Of a stretch of DNA of 64,000 bases, positions 56,263-64,000 are shown one piece after another. Numbering within the stretch: position 1 is the stretch's first letter; every line of letters starts with the position of its first letter. The stretch is from Magnetococcales bacterium (GTDB lineage Bacteria > Pseudomonadota > Magnetococcia > Magnetococcales > UBA8363). The notes under the pieces were generated by a model. The model made no database searches. It worked only from the letters and a program-made list of their open reading frames with translations, and was not told where the DNA came from. The stretch is from contig JADFYU010000005.1 of NCBI GenBank assembly GCA_015232865.1, positions 1-64,000 on the forward strand. Reading direction: 5' to 3'. A program made the translations under genes and the position numbers.

Positions 56263-56667
56263 ATGAAAAACAACGTCAGCAACTATGCCCTTGTCAAACA
56301 GGTTACCACCCCATATGCCGAATGTGTGGAGGCCATTAAAGCGGCTTTGGCCCAACAGGGCTTTGGTATTTTGACCGAGATTGACGTGACGGCGACCCTG
56401 AAAAATAAGATCGATGTCGACTATCCCAAAACAGTCATTCTTGGGGCTTGCAACCCAAAACTGGCCCACCAGGCCCTATCGGCCAAGCCCGATGTCGCCG
56501 TTTTGTTGCCCTGTAACATGGTCGTACGGGAGAACCAACAAGGCCAGGTCGAAATTTCAGCCTTAAACCCTCTGTTCATGGGCGAAATAATCGACCAATC
56601 CGATGTTCAAGCCGTTGTCGAGCAGGCCTACCAGAAAATAAAACTGGCCATGGATCAGGTTTCATAA
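56263..56667 (+). CDS. DUF302 domain protein
   Basis: A 134-residue cytosolic protein with the DUF302 pattern: Glu-rich N-terminal helix (YAECVEAIKAALAQQGFGILTEID), then KIDVDYPKTVILGACNPKLAHQAL and the strand VAVLLPCNMVVRE. The molecular function of DUF302 is not established, although members are often near redox or metal genes. GGAGCG precedes the ATG. It probably shares a transcript with the TPR gene (25-nt gap). Confidence 0.88.
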   Translation: MKNNVSNYALVKQVTTPYAECVEAIKAALAQQGFGILTEIDVTATLKNKIDVDYPKTVILGACNPKLAHQALSAKPDVAVLLPCNMVVRENQQGQVEISALNPLFMGEIIDQSDVQAVVEQAYQKIKLAMDQVS

Positions 56668-57759
56668 AATCTGTTCACTACCGGACACTTTTTTGCCCTC
56701 CCGAGCACATCGTAAATGAAACCGGGATTTTCATGCCTTCGTTCATGAAGTATTCCAATAACCTCAATCCAAGCTGAAAAAGACTCAGATCGCAACGTTC
56801 AGTGCGGTGAATAATACCAACCCACCTTTTTTTTTGCCTCTACTCCAAGGTAAATAATCCAGATATAGGCAAGACATGCAGCGATTAAAATTCTTGAAAT
56901 TCTATCTGGATCAGATAGATGCGACTTGTGTATGTTGAAGCCACGGCTTTTCTGGTCTGAAAAAAATGTTTCTATCCGAAATCGCAATGCATACAATTCA
57001 CAAGCCTCATCCACCGATTTTACGTTGGTTACCAGGAAAATTGGCTCCTTATGGCCATTTCCCCAATTACAGGTAACTGTTACTGGACCATATTTTTTAT
57101 TTGTAAACAGAGTGTTGCGTATCTCAATGTGCTCTCCAGGCTCCAGATATGATACAGCTTTTACGCACTGGAATTCATACCCATCCCAAAACAGCTTGAC
57201 ATTTTTCCCTGTACGGCACACATATTCCCAGCCAAACCCTTGAATATCAGATTGCAACTCGGTGCCATCAAACTCACCATCCCCCAAGATCACTATTCGT
57301 TTGCCTTCAGTCACTATGGCTCTGAGACAGTTGAGCAGTTCCAAATGGGCAGATTCTGGAAGGTGACCTTTTTTACCTTTTACCACGAGCCAGCAAACAG
57401 GCAATGACCGACCCTGGAAAATAACACTAAACATCAAGGTTCTACAGCCACGACCAACAGTGCTTCCATCTATGGCAAATACCAATGTCTTTCCTGCTAA
57501 ATTGCGGAGCATGACTTCTACAAATGTCAGGAAATAATATTCAAAATCAATCCGTTTGTTGTTTACCAAACTTGAATATTTCTTTTCCCGACTGGTTGCC
57601 TTGTTGCCATCCGGTACCTTACTGGCTACCTGTGGTAAGTTCACGCTCTTGCTACCGACGATAACAGGGGGGGGGAGGGTTTATGCGGTTTTTCTTATGG
57701 TCTTGAAAGTTGTTGCCTGCAGGAATTGATTCGAACAGGACACTTCTGGACGGGTTGGT
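56668..57759 (-). mobile_element. IS4-family insertion sequence, degraded
   Basis: The whole interval between the DUF302 stop and the SPOR-gene stop consists of the transposase remnant plus about 10 nt. I looked for terminal inverted repeats. GGACACTT occurs at both ends (near 56682 and 57738) but in direct orientation, so no convincing ends or target duplication can be named. The right end abuts the stop codon of the neighbouring gene, so insertion may have trimmed sequence there. Confidence 0.7.
56678..57759 (-). pseudogene. IS4-type DDE transposase, frameshifted remnant
   Basis: The uninterrupted part (56799-57644, GTG start) encodes 281 residues of an IS4-type transposase with the DDE triad Asp59 (FAIDGST), Asp122 (LGDGEFD) and Glu225 in YALRFRIETFF, the YREMT-like motif. 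That frame ends early (GWYYSPH), just after an A9 tract (T9 on plus, 56827-56835). Reading one base over restores the family C-terminus, HRTERCDLSLFQLGLRLLEY, to a stop at 56678. Upstream the frame is closed at a C9 tract (G9 on plus, 57667-57675), before which another frame reads NNFQDHKKNRIN back to the stop of the SPOR gene without a start codon. So the gene is broken at two homopolymers and lacks its beginning. Confidence 0.8.
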
Positions 57760-59613
57760 CTATTCATAGAACAGATCGATAACTCGGGCGGGAATGCTTT
57801 CGCGTTTGCTGATGTCGTCGGCCATTTTATTGGCTACAGCACGGTCTCGATAGTTGAGTCGGACTGAGAACCATTTTTTCTCGCCTTTTTCAAAGAGATG
57901 AACGTAGGGTTCCAGTCCACGGTTGGAAAGATCCAGCATCAGGCGTTCGGCATTGTCCCGATTGAGGAAAGAGCCGATCTGAACGACAAAAATTTGTCCG
58001 GCTGACTTCAGAGTCTCTTCGGTGGTCAAGGGCAGAGGCTCCCCATCAGCCAGGCCCAAATCGGATAAAATCTCGGTTGTTTCAAGCTTTTGAACCTTGG
58101 CGACCATTTTTTCCAACACCCGATCCTCAACCGAACCAACCCGTAAAGGAGGCAAATCAGGTGTGGTATTGTGGGAGACCTGCTTGGGCTTGACTCGGCT
58201 CAATGCTGAGAAAAATCCAACTTTTCTGGGTGGTGTTCCCGGCAGATCCGAAGGGGATCGTTTGACGATTGCAGCAATTTGCTTAGGCGCAGAAACCGGA
58301 GCAGTATAAGAGGTCGCCCGGCTTTTGGCCGTCAGGATGGGTTGCGGATTGGCCGACTCGGAAAACCGCCTCTGCTGAGCGCGCTGAGGGGCAGTGGTCG
58401 GTGGAGAAGGCCAGATGGCAACCAATGATTTTTCCACCTTGTTTTCGACGGTGTTCAGGGGCTTTTCCAGTTCTGGCGCTGGGTTCGGCGGTAAGACGGC
58501 CCGAGCTTGAACCGGTTCCGCACTCATCCACTCCTTTTTTGCCATCACCTCACCAAAGGAAAGGGGCTTCTCTTCATTGGGCGTAGTGTCCACATTGTCA
58601 GCCACGATTGGCAAAGCGATTTTTGCAACGGTCTGATGTTGATCGTCAGAATCAAACAGGCCACCCACCACAATCCCGACTCCCAACAGAACCATCAGGG
58701 CCACAGCCACTGTTTTCAGGTTGAAAATGGAAGAAGAAGAAGCCAATTTTGAAGCACCCGGAAGATCCCGGCCCTTTTGCTGGGCACTCTTGACCAGGGA
58801 TCGGGTGATGATCCAACGCGGCCTGAGTTTGATCTGGGCCAAGGTCTGGTTCAGAATTTGTTCGATTCGGAAAGGATTCCCCTGGGTAACGGAGAAGATA
58901 TCTACCCAGGCAAACCAAGAGACCCGAATATGACGTCCAACACTCTTGCGAATGTAGAAATGAATAAAGTCCAGGACTTCAGAACGAGTAAACGGCGTAA
59001 TCTCCCCCGAACCGATGATCTCTTTTCGGATGGTCGCAAAGGGTTGGGTATCCAGACATCCCAACAGCTCGGGCCGACCGACCAACAGAACCTGAACCGG
59101 TTTGATATCCTTGGCCGAAAATGGAATCAAATAGGAGAGGATCGTGGCATTTTCATCGCTCAACATCTGCGCCTGATCGATCGCAACCAGAAGGCGTCTG
59201 CCGGTTGCCGCGCGCTCTTCCAAAACATCCAGCAACTGTTTATGGGTTAGTTCCAGAGGTACAGGCAGTTCGGTCGATCTGTTGTTGCCGTATTTGACCG
59301 CCTCCATCAGTTTTTGCAAAAAAAGGTTGGCTGGCAGGGTCGGGTCGGGAATGTGAACCATGTCCCGATTGTCTGGCAAAACATCTTTGAGGCGGTTGAG
59401 AAAATGGCTCTTTCCCACTCCAGGTTCCCCGGTGATGAGGATAACCCCCTCGCCCCGAACAATGGATGCTCGGAAAACACGCCAAACAGGGGCGTGACTT
59501 CTTACGGAGAAGTAGAATCTTCTACCGGGTCTTTGGGAAGTGGGCTGAGATTTTCGTTTTCCCAATACTCCCAGATCGGCAGAGATTTCATGAGTAGAGT
59601 TGGTTGGAATCAC
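57760..59613 (-). CDS. ExeA/DamX-like AAA ATPase with transmembrane and SPOR domains
   Basis: A 617-residue membrane-anchored protein. Residues 30-290 are an ExeA/GspA-like AAA_22 ATPase with FYFSVRSHAPVWRVF, Walker A GEPGVGKS (62-69) and Walker B LLVAIDQAQ. One membrane segment follows at about 300-322 (VAVALMVLLGVGIVV). A Pro/Ala-rich periplasmic linker leads to a C-terminal SPOR domain (540-617: VVQIGSFLNRDNAERLM, YVHLF, WFSVRL), which binds denuded peptidoglycan at division sites. The plan suggests a link between cytosolic ATP use and septal wall, as in DamX-like proteins. The start is a GTG without a clear ribosome site. Confidence 0.87.
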   Translation of the reverse strand: MIPTNSTHEISADLGVLGKRKSQPTSQRPGRRFYFSVRSHAPVWRVFRASIVRGEGVILITGEPGVGKSHFLNRLKDVLPDNRDMVHIPDPTLPANLFLQKLMEAVKYGNNRSTELPVPLELTHKQLLDVLEERAATGRRLLVAIDQAQMLSDENATILSYLIPFSAKDIKPVQVLLVGRPELLGCLDTQPFATIRKEIIGSGEITPFTRSEVLDFIHFYIRKSVGRHIRVSWFAWVDIFSVTQGNPFRIEQILNQTLAQIKLRPRWIITRSLVKSAQQKGRDLPGASKLASSSSIFNLKTVAVALMVLLGVGIVVGGLFDSDDQHQTVAKIALPIVADNVDTTPNEEKPLSFGEVMAKKEWMSAEPVQARAVLPPNPAPELEKPLNTVENKVEKSLVAIWPSPPTTAPQRAQQRRFSESANPQPILTAKSRATSYTAPVSAPKQIAAIVKRSPSDLPGTPPRKVGFFSALSRVKPKQVSHNTTPDLPPLRVGSVEDRVLEKMVAKVQKLETTEILSDLGLADGEPLPLTTEETLKSAGQIFVVQIGSFLNRDNAERLMLDLSNRGLEPYVHLFEKGEKKWFSVRLNYRDRAVANKMADDISKRESIPARVIDLFYE

Positions 59614-59939
59614 CCAAAATCGACCATCGGCTAAAAATCCCTAAAAAATTTCATTCCCGCTCTTTTAGCAGGCGAAATCTAACAAGTGGGTATTTTAACA
59701 CGAACTTTCCGTCCCTAAAACAGGTCTTCAACAGACTTGGTCGAATAAAAACGCAGCGAGCCTTCCCTGAATAAATGCAAACTTACTTTAAACTGCTTGA
59801 TATATTGATTTTTTTTGCACATCGAAATAAAAATATGTACGCGCTAGACTTACAATAATTTTTTAAAAAAACAAACTCAGCTCTCTTCTAACCTTCGAAA
59901 AGAGAGCTTCTGAGTTACGTTAATAGAAGTTATCGTAAA
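59614..59939. other. 326-nt AT-rich intergenic region
   Basis: No gene is seen. The left part should contain the promoter of the SPOR-domain gene on the minus strand (GTTAAAATA near 59690-59700 is a possible -10). The right part holds the manC terminator at 59866-59916. Confidence 0.5.
59866..59916 (-). terminator. intrinsic terminator downstream of manC
   Basis: On the minus strand AACTCAG, a 3-nt bulge, CTCTCTT, a 12-nt loop, AAGAGAG and CTGAGTT form a 14-bp stem, followed at once by TGTTTTTTT. Stem, position 24 nt after the manC stop and U tract together make a standard rho-independent terminator for the nucleotide-sugar operon. Confidence 0.88.
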
Positions 59940-61385
59940 TTAATTCGTGTTTCTTCCGTATTCATCTTCAAATCGTACGATGTCATCTTCTCCCAGATAG
60001 CTGCCAGTTTGGACCTCAATCAACTCCAAAGGAATGATCCCCGGATTTTCCAGCCGGTGTTTGACGCCCAGGGGAATGTAGGTGGATTGATCCTCTTTGA
60101 GAATTTTGATTTCATCCCCCCGAGTTACCCGAGCCGTTCCATGGACGACGACCCAATGTTCCGCACGATGATGGTGCATCTGCAGGGAGAGTACCGACTT
60201 GGGGTTGACGATAATCATCTTGACTTGGAACCGCTTATCGATATAGATGGATTCATAGCTGCCCCAAGGACGATAGACCTTCTTATGGCAGATGGTTTCT
60301 GAACGACCCTGTCTGGACAGTTGTTCGACGATGGATTTAACCTGTTGAACGTGGCTTTTCGGGGCAACAAAAACAGAGTCCGACGTTTCGATCACCACAT
60401 GATCGTTCAAACCAACCGTTGCCACCAAACGGTGACCGGCATGGATGAAACAGTTGTTGCTCTGCTCAGCCAACACATCCCCTGACAACACGTTGTCAGA
60501 TCCATCTTTTTCGCTGATCTCCCACAAAGCCGACCAGGAACCGATGTCGTTCCAACCGGCCGCCAGAGGCACAACCACCGACTGATCGGTTTTTTCCATG
60601 ACGGCATAATCGATGGAATCTTTGGGACAAGCCGTGAAGGATTGCTGATCCAACCGTAAAAAATCGAGATCTTTTTCGGCGCGATCAACAGCGGATTGAC
60701 AGGCGGCGAGAATTTCGGGGGCAAAATGTTCAAGCTCGGACAAAAACAGGTCAGCACGAAACACGAACATGCCACTGTTCCAGTAATACTCTCCCGAATC
60801 GACATATTCGGTGGCACGCTCCAGGCTTGGTTTTTCGATAAATTTATCGACCGAATAGGCGTGACGATCATCCAGCGCTTCGCCACGTTTCATATAACCA
60901 AAGCCGGTTTGTGGAGCAGACGGGACAATGCCAAAGGTGACCAGTTTGTTACCCTGAGCGATATTGATCGCTTGAGTCAGCACCGTTTGAAACGTGCCAA
61001 CATCTTTGATGATATGATCCGACGGCAATACAAGAAGAATGGATTCCGGGTTCATCTGTCTGGCAATCAGGGCCGCACAAGCGACGGCTGGCGCGGTGTT
61101 GCGTCCAACAGGCTCCAGAATGATCTCAGCCGGTGTTATACCAATCTTTCGAGCCTGTTCCGCCACCAAAAAGCGCTGAATCTCATTGCAGACGATCAAA
61201 GGTGGTGCGACGTTTGACACCCCATGCAGACGATTGATTGTCGATTGAAAAAGAGAGTCATCGGATATTAACGGGAGGAACTGTTTCGGATAACTCTCCC
61301 GCGAGAGCGGCCACAGACGGGTTCCCGATCCACCAGACAGGATTACCGGAACCAATTCACCTCTTTTGAGCGTACTCCTGTTCAT
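59940..61385 (-). CDS. manC: mannose-1-phosphate guanylyltransferase / mannose-6-phosphate isomerase
   Basis: A bifunctional enzyme making GDP-mannose for capsule, exopolysaccharide or O-antigen. The 481-residue protein has the guanylyltransferase pyrophosphorylase motif SGGSGTRLWPLSRESYPKQF at the N-terminus, FIEKPSLERA, and a C-terminal cupin isomerase domain with QMHHHRAEHWVVVHGTA. GAGGGAGAG precedes the ATG. It lies 18 nt after the nucleotide-sugar dehydrogenase gene and is followed by a terminator. No phosphomannomutase or glycosyltransferase is in the window. Confidence 0.96.
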   Translation of the reverse strand: MNRSTLKRGELVPVILSGGSGTRLWPLSRESYPKQFLPLISDDSLFQSTINRLHGVSNVAPPLIVCNEIQRFLVAEQARKIGITPAEIILEPVGRNTAPAVACAALIARQMNPESILLVLPSDHIIKDVGTFQTVLTQAINIAQGNKLVTFGIVPSAPQTGFGYMKRGEALDDRHAYSVDKFIEKPSLERATEYVDSGEYYWNSGMFVFRADLFLSELEHFAPEILAACQSAVDRAEKDLDFLRLDQQSFTACPKDSIDYAVMEKTDQSVVVPLAAGWNDIGSWSALWEISEKDGSDNVLSGDVLAEQSNNCFIHAGHRLVATVGLNDHVVIETSDSVFVAPKSHVQQVKSIVEQLSRQGRSETICHKKVYRPWGSYESIYIDKRFQVKMIIVNPKSVLSLQMHHHRAEHWVVVHGTARVTRGDEIKILKEDQSTYIPLGVKHRLENPGIIPLELIEVQTGSYLGEDDIVRFEDEYGRNTN

Positions 61386-61403
61386 CCGTTCTCTCCCTCT
61401 TGA

Positions 61404-62711
61404 TCAGGCTCGATGAATTCGAACGGAATCGGCTTTATAAACCCCACGGGGATCGACGATCAATCGGGCGTTCTCTTTGATCATCTGCCAATCAAATCGA
61501 TCATGGTCGGTGGCAATGACCACACAGTGGAAAGAGCCGATCACCTCGGGCGTGAGGGGAACACCGGTTAGTTGAATGGAGTGGGAACGCATGGAGGGGG
61601 TTACCGGTACGTGCGGGTCCGAATAATCCACCACCGCCCCCAACCCCTGCAACCGTTCCAACAGGACAAAACTGGGCGACTCACGCACATCATCGACATT
61701 TTTTTTGTAGGCCAACCCCAAAACCAGAATGCGCGAACCTCGAACAGATCGTTCGATATCATTGAGGGCCAAACTGATTTTACTGATGACAAAATCCGGC
61801 ATGGCGGTATTGACCTCACCGGCCAACTCGATAAAACGGGTATTTACACCGTACTCTCGGGCTTTCCAGGTCAGGTAAAAGGGGTCGATGGGAATACAGT
61901 GCCCACCCAATCCGGGACCGGGATAAAAGGGGGTGTAGCCGAACGGTTTGGTGGCCGCTGCCCGAATGACCTCAAAAATGTCCAGCCCCATTTTATCGGC
62001 AACGATTTTAAGCTCGTTTACCAACGCAATATTGACGGATCGAAAGGTGTTTTCCAAAATTTTGACCATTTCCGCCGCACCGGTCGAAGAGACCGGAACC
62101 ACCTTATCAATGATTTTTTCGTAGAGTGCCTGACCGACTTCCAGACAATTTTCGCTGCTCCCACCCACCACCTTGGGAATGGTACGGGTGGTAAAATCAG
62201 GGTTGGCCGGGTCTTCCCGTTCGGGAGAGTAGAGCAGGAAGGTATCGATGCCGATCATCAATCCGGCCTCTTCGAGTGGCGGGCGCATTTTCTCTTCCGT
62301 AGTGCCGGGATAGGTCGTGCTCTCCAGGGAGATGGCCTGACCGGGAACCATGTGAGGAATGATGCTCGCCAAGGAACCGGTCACATAACTCAGATCCGGT
62401 TCCCGGTTTTTATTGAGAGGAGTCGGCACGCATAATATAATGGCATCGACTTGTTTTATATTAGAAAAATCTGTTGTCACCCGGAGATTTCCGGCTTGAA
62501 TGGCTGCCAAAAACGGTTGCGGTGCGATGTGCTCGATATACCCCTCCCCCCGATTCAGTTTTTCTATTTTCTTCGGATCGATGTCAAAACCGACTACCGG
62601 AAACCCCTCTTCCAAAAAGCGCAAGGCCAGGGGAAGGCCGACATATCCAAGACCGATAATACCGATGACGGCCTGATTATCCTGAATTTTTTTTAATAAT
62701 CTGTTTTTCAT
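61404..62711 (-). CDS. nucleotide sugar dehydrogenase (UDP-HexNAc 6-dehydrogenase, WbpA/TviB-like)
   Basis: Oxidises C6 of a UDP-hexose or UDP-N-acetylhexosamine to the uronic acid. The 435-residue protein has the NAD site [24 protein letters not shown], and the catalytic Cys in [16 protein letters not shown], whose wording fits the UDP-GlcNAc/ManNAc 6-dehydrogenases (WbpA, TviB, WbpO) better than UDP-glucose dehydrogenase. [18 protein letters not shown] is the C-terminal domain signature. The frame extends to 62834, but MKNRLLKK at 62711 begins the homologous region. With manC it supplies precursors for a surface polysaccharide. Confidence 0.92.
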   Translation of the reverse strand: MKNRLLKKIQDNQAVIGIIGLGYVGLPLALRFLEEGFPVVGFDIDPKKIEKLNRGEGYIEHIAPQPFLAAIQAGNLRVTTDFSNIKQVDAIILCVPTPLNKNREPDLSYVTGSLASIIPHMVPGQAISLESTTYPGTTEEKMRPPLEEAGLMIGIDTFLLYSPEREDPANPDFTTRTIPKVVGGSSENCLEVGQALYEKIIDKVVPVSSTGAAEMVKILENTFRSVNIALVNELKIVADKMGLDIFEVIRAAATKPFGYTPFYPGPGLGGHCIPIDPFYLTWKAREYGVNTRFIELAGEVNTAMPDFVISKISLALNDIERSVRGSRILVLGLAYKKNVDDVRESPSFVLLERLQGLGAVVDYSDPHVPVTPSMRSHSIQLTGVPLTPEVIGSFHCVVIATDHDRFDWQMIKENARLIVDPRGVYKADSVRIHRA

Positions 62712-62837
62712 CGTCAAATCATCACTCAACTGTTTGATGGAGTCGTTAGGGAAGAACTGCCGATCTGTTGACGGACAGTTCAGGAATACAGGTGGCGCCC
62801 GGCTACACAGGCTTGCTGCCAGTGGTTTGATCAAGAA

Positions 62838-63212
62838 CTATACCATTTTAGCCATCCACATTCCCATCCAGACCGCCGCCACACAAAAGACCACGCTGAC
62901 AACGGCGTTGGCCAGGGCCGAAAAGGTCGAGCCTGCCTCCAACAGGGCCAATGTCTCGATGGAGAAGGTGGAAAACGTGGTTAATGCGCCCAACCCTCCG
63001 ACCAGGATGGCGGTTTTAAGATCGCTGTTGATGAGAAATCGTCCGGTGAAAAGAAAAAACAAAAAGCCCATAAAAAAAGAGCCGACAACATTGACCACCA
63101 ATGTCCCCCAGGGAAAATCCCGCCCAAGCCATTGGTAAACCCAACCGGAAACCAAAAAACGCAACACGGCTCCGACCGAACCGCCCGCCGCAACAAATAG
63201 CAGGGTCTTCAC
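62838..63212 (-). CDS. crcB: fluoride efflux channel CrcB/FluC
   Basis: A small dual-topology membrane protein exporting fluoride. The 124 residues form four membrane segments. The family motifs GTLVVNVVGSFFMG and GALTTFSTFS (the Phe box and central Na+ site region) are present. The start is a GTG overlapping the rarA stop by 4 nt (GTGA) with GAGGA upstream. There is no room for a fluoride riboswitch because the upstream region is coding, so expression depends on the rarA transcript. Confidence 0.94.
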   Translation of the reverse strand: MKTLLFVAAGGSVGAVLRFLVSGWVYQWLGRDFPWGTLVVNVVGSFFMGFLFFLFTGRFLINSDLKTAILVGGLGALTTFSTFSIETLALLEAGSTFSALANAVVSVVFCVAAVWMGMWMAKMV

Positions 63213-64000
63213 GACTTATCCTCCTCTTTCTCCCGTTTCAATCGCTGCCAATAGGCAATCCGGCGGGCAATTTCGCGTTCAAATCCCCGCTCGACCGGTT
63301 GGTAGAATCTCTCCTGCAACAGCGGTTCCGGCATGTAGTTTTGACAAACAAAGGCCCCTTCATAATCATGGGCATACTGATACCCCTTTCCATATCCCAG
63401 ATCTTTCATCAACTGGGTTGGGGCGTTGAGAATGTGAGCAGGGGGTGAAAAGGCCCCTCGTTTTCGGGCTGTGATCCGAGCCGCTTTGAAGGCGAGGTAG
63501 GCGCTGTTGCTTTTGGGGGCGCTGGCCAGGTAGATGACCGCCTGGGCCAGGGCCAGATCACCCTCGGGAGAGCCGAGAAAATGGTAGGCATCCTTGGCTT
63601 GCAGGGTGAGGGCCAAGGCTTGAGGATCGGCATTGCCGATATCCTCCGAGGCGAACCGAACCATGCGTCGGGCGATATACATGCCGTCCTCACCCCCTTC
63701 CAACAGGCGAGCCAACCAATACAGCGAAGCGTCGATATCTGAACCACGCATGGATTTATGGAAGGCGGAGATCAGGTTATAGTGGGCCTCACCGGATTTG
63801 TCGTAGAGGCTCGCACGTCGATTGAGACTGGCCAGCAGGTCGGGAACGCCCAAACGAACTCCGGCGGCAATCTTGTCGGATACGATATCAATGAAAGATT
63901 CCAGAAGGTTGAGACTATATCGGGCATCGCCATCGGCATGACAGGCAATCTCTTCCAATACCGCAGGATCAAGGTTGGGCGGCGGAGTGCCAACCCCTCT
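63209..64000 (-). CDS. rarA: replication-associated recombination protein A (5' end outside window)
   Basis: RarA/MgsA is an AAA+ clamp-loader-like ATPase acting at stalled replication forks. The 263 C-terminal residues are present; the ATPase core lies beyond the window edge. Visible blocks are HADGDARYSLNLLE, then the tetramerisation region with HYNLISAFHKSMRGSDIDASLYWLARLLEGGED, RRMVRFASEDIGNADPQAL, NAPTQLMKDLGYGKGYQYAHD and the C-terminal PVERGFE. All agree with the family. It overlaps crcB by 4 nt. Confidence 0.95.
   Translation of the reverse strand, partial: RGVGTPPPNLDPAVLEEIACHADGDARYSLNLLESFIDIVSDKIAAGVRLGVPDLLASLNRRASLYDKSGEAHYNLISAFHKSMRGSDIDASLYWLARLLEGGEDGMYIARRMVRFASEDIGNADPQALALTLQAKDAYHFLGSPEGDLALAQAVIYLASAPKSNSAYLAFKAARITARKRGAFSPPAHILNAPTQLMKDLGYGKGYQYAHDYEGAFVCQNYMPEPLLQERFYQPVERGFEREIARRIAYWQRLKREKEEDKS

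Noticed and set aside
56668..57760. GGACACTT at both ends as IS terminal repeats
   Set aside because: The two copies are in direct, not inverted, orientation and only 8 nt long.
62712..63250. Fluoride riboswitch for crcB
   Set aside because: crcB overlaps the rarA stop by 4 nt, leaving no leader.

Overview
The window is an ordinary-looking stretch of Gram-negative (LPS-bearing) bacterial chromosome, densely coding, around 50% GC by eye, cut inside fabG at the left edge and inside rarA at the right edge. It looks like a proteobacterium that is neither a typical alpha nor a typical gamma. LpxI (the alphaproteobacterial-type UDP-diacylglucosamine pyrophosphatase) sits beside gamma-type features: HrpA, RsmJ, the EpmA/EpmB/EF-P trio, a TIGR03623-like AddB relative, a uvrC-pgsA-tRNA(Gly)-tRNA(Cys) block, and tRNA genes with encoded CCA. 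A deep-branching lineage such as Magnetococcia would fit, but that is inference and was not tested.

Layout: 1-10.2 kb is almost all minus strand: exbB-exbD, a NYN/LabA nuclease-like gene and fabD-fabG; then, in transcription order, a hybrid histidine kinase, pheA, lgt, uvrC, pgsA and a Gly-Cys-Gly tRNA cluster. 10.4-15.3 kb carries rsmJ and hrpA on plus. 15.3-21.2 kb holds a redoxin, epmA, efp, divergent epmB, ilvD and yciO. 21.3-37.2 kb is one long plus-strand envelope and translation cluster: rpsB-tsf-pyrH-frr-uppS-cdsA-dxr-rseP-bamA-skp-fabZ-lpxA-lpxI-(Gfo/Idh dehydrogenase)-lpxB-trx. It links translation, undecaprenyl and isoprenoid supply, outer-membrane protein assembly and lipid A synthesis. 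37.5-47.6 kb has a giant FAD/Fe-S oxidoreductase, pepN, a PilZ protein, mtaB (minus) and a poly(A) polymerase/CCA-transferase homologue. 47.7-54.6 kb (minus) has a LOG protein and an AddAB-like helicase-nuclease pair. 54.7-57.8 kb has a TPR/peptidoglycan-binding protein, a DUF302 protein and a decayed IS4-type element. 57.8-64 kb (minus) has an ExeA-like ATPase with a SPOR domain, then rarA-crcB and a nucleotide-sugar dehydrogenase-manC pair closed by a clear intrinsic terminator.

The less ordinary points are: (1) a family of palindromic dispersed repeats seen only between 33.3 and 46.2 kb, two of them complete inverted repeats; (2) an IS4-type transposase broken at two 9-nt homopolymers; (3) lpxD missing from its usual place together with a GnnA-like dehydrogenase inserted between lpxI and lpxB; (4) a class II nucleotidyltransferase homologue with Asp-to-Asn changes at conserved positions; (5) epmB and efp start codons only about 31 bp apart on opposite strands. 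I found no CRISPR array, prophage, or clearly novel defence or secretion system.
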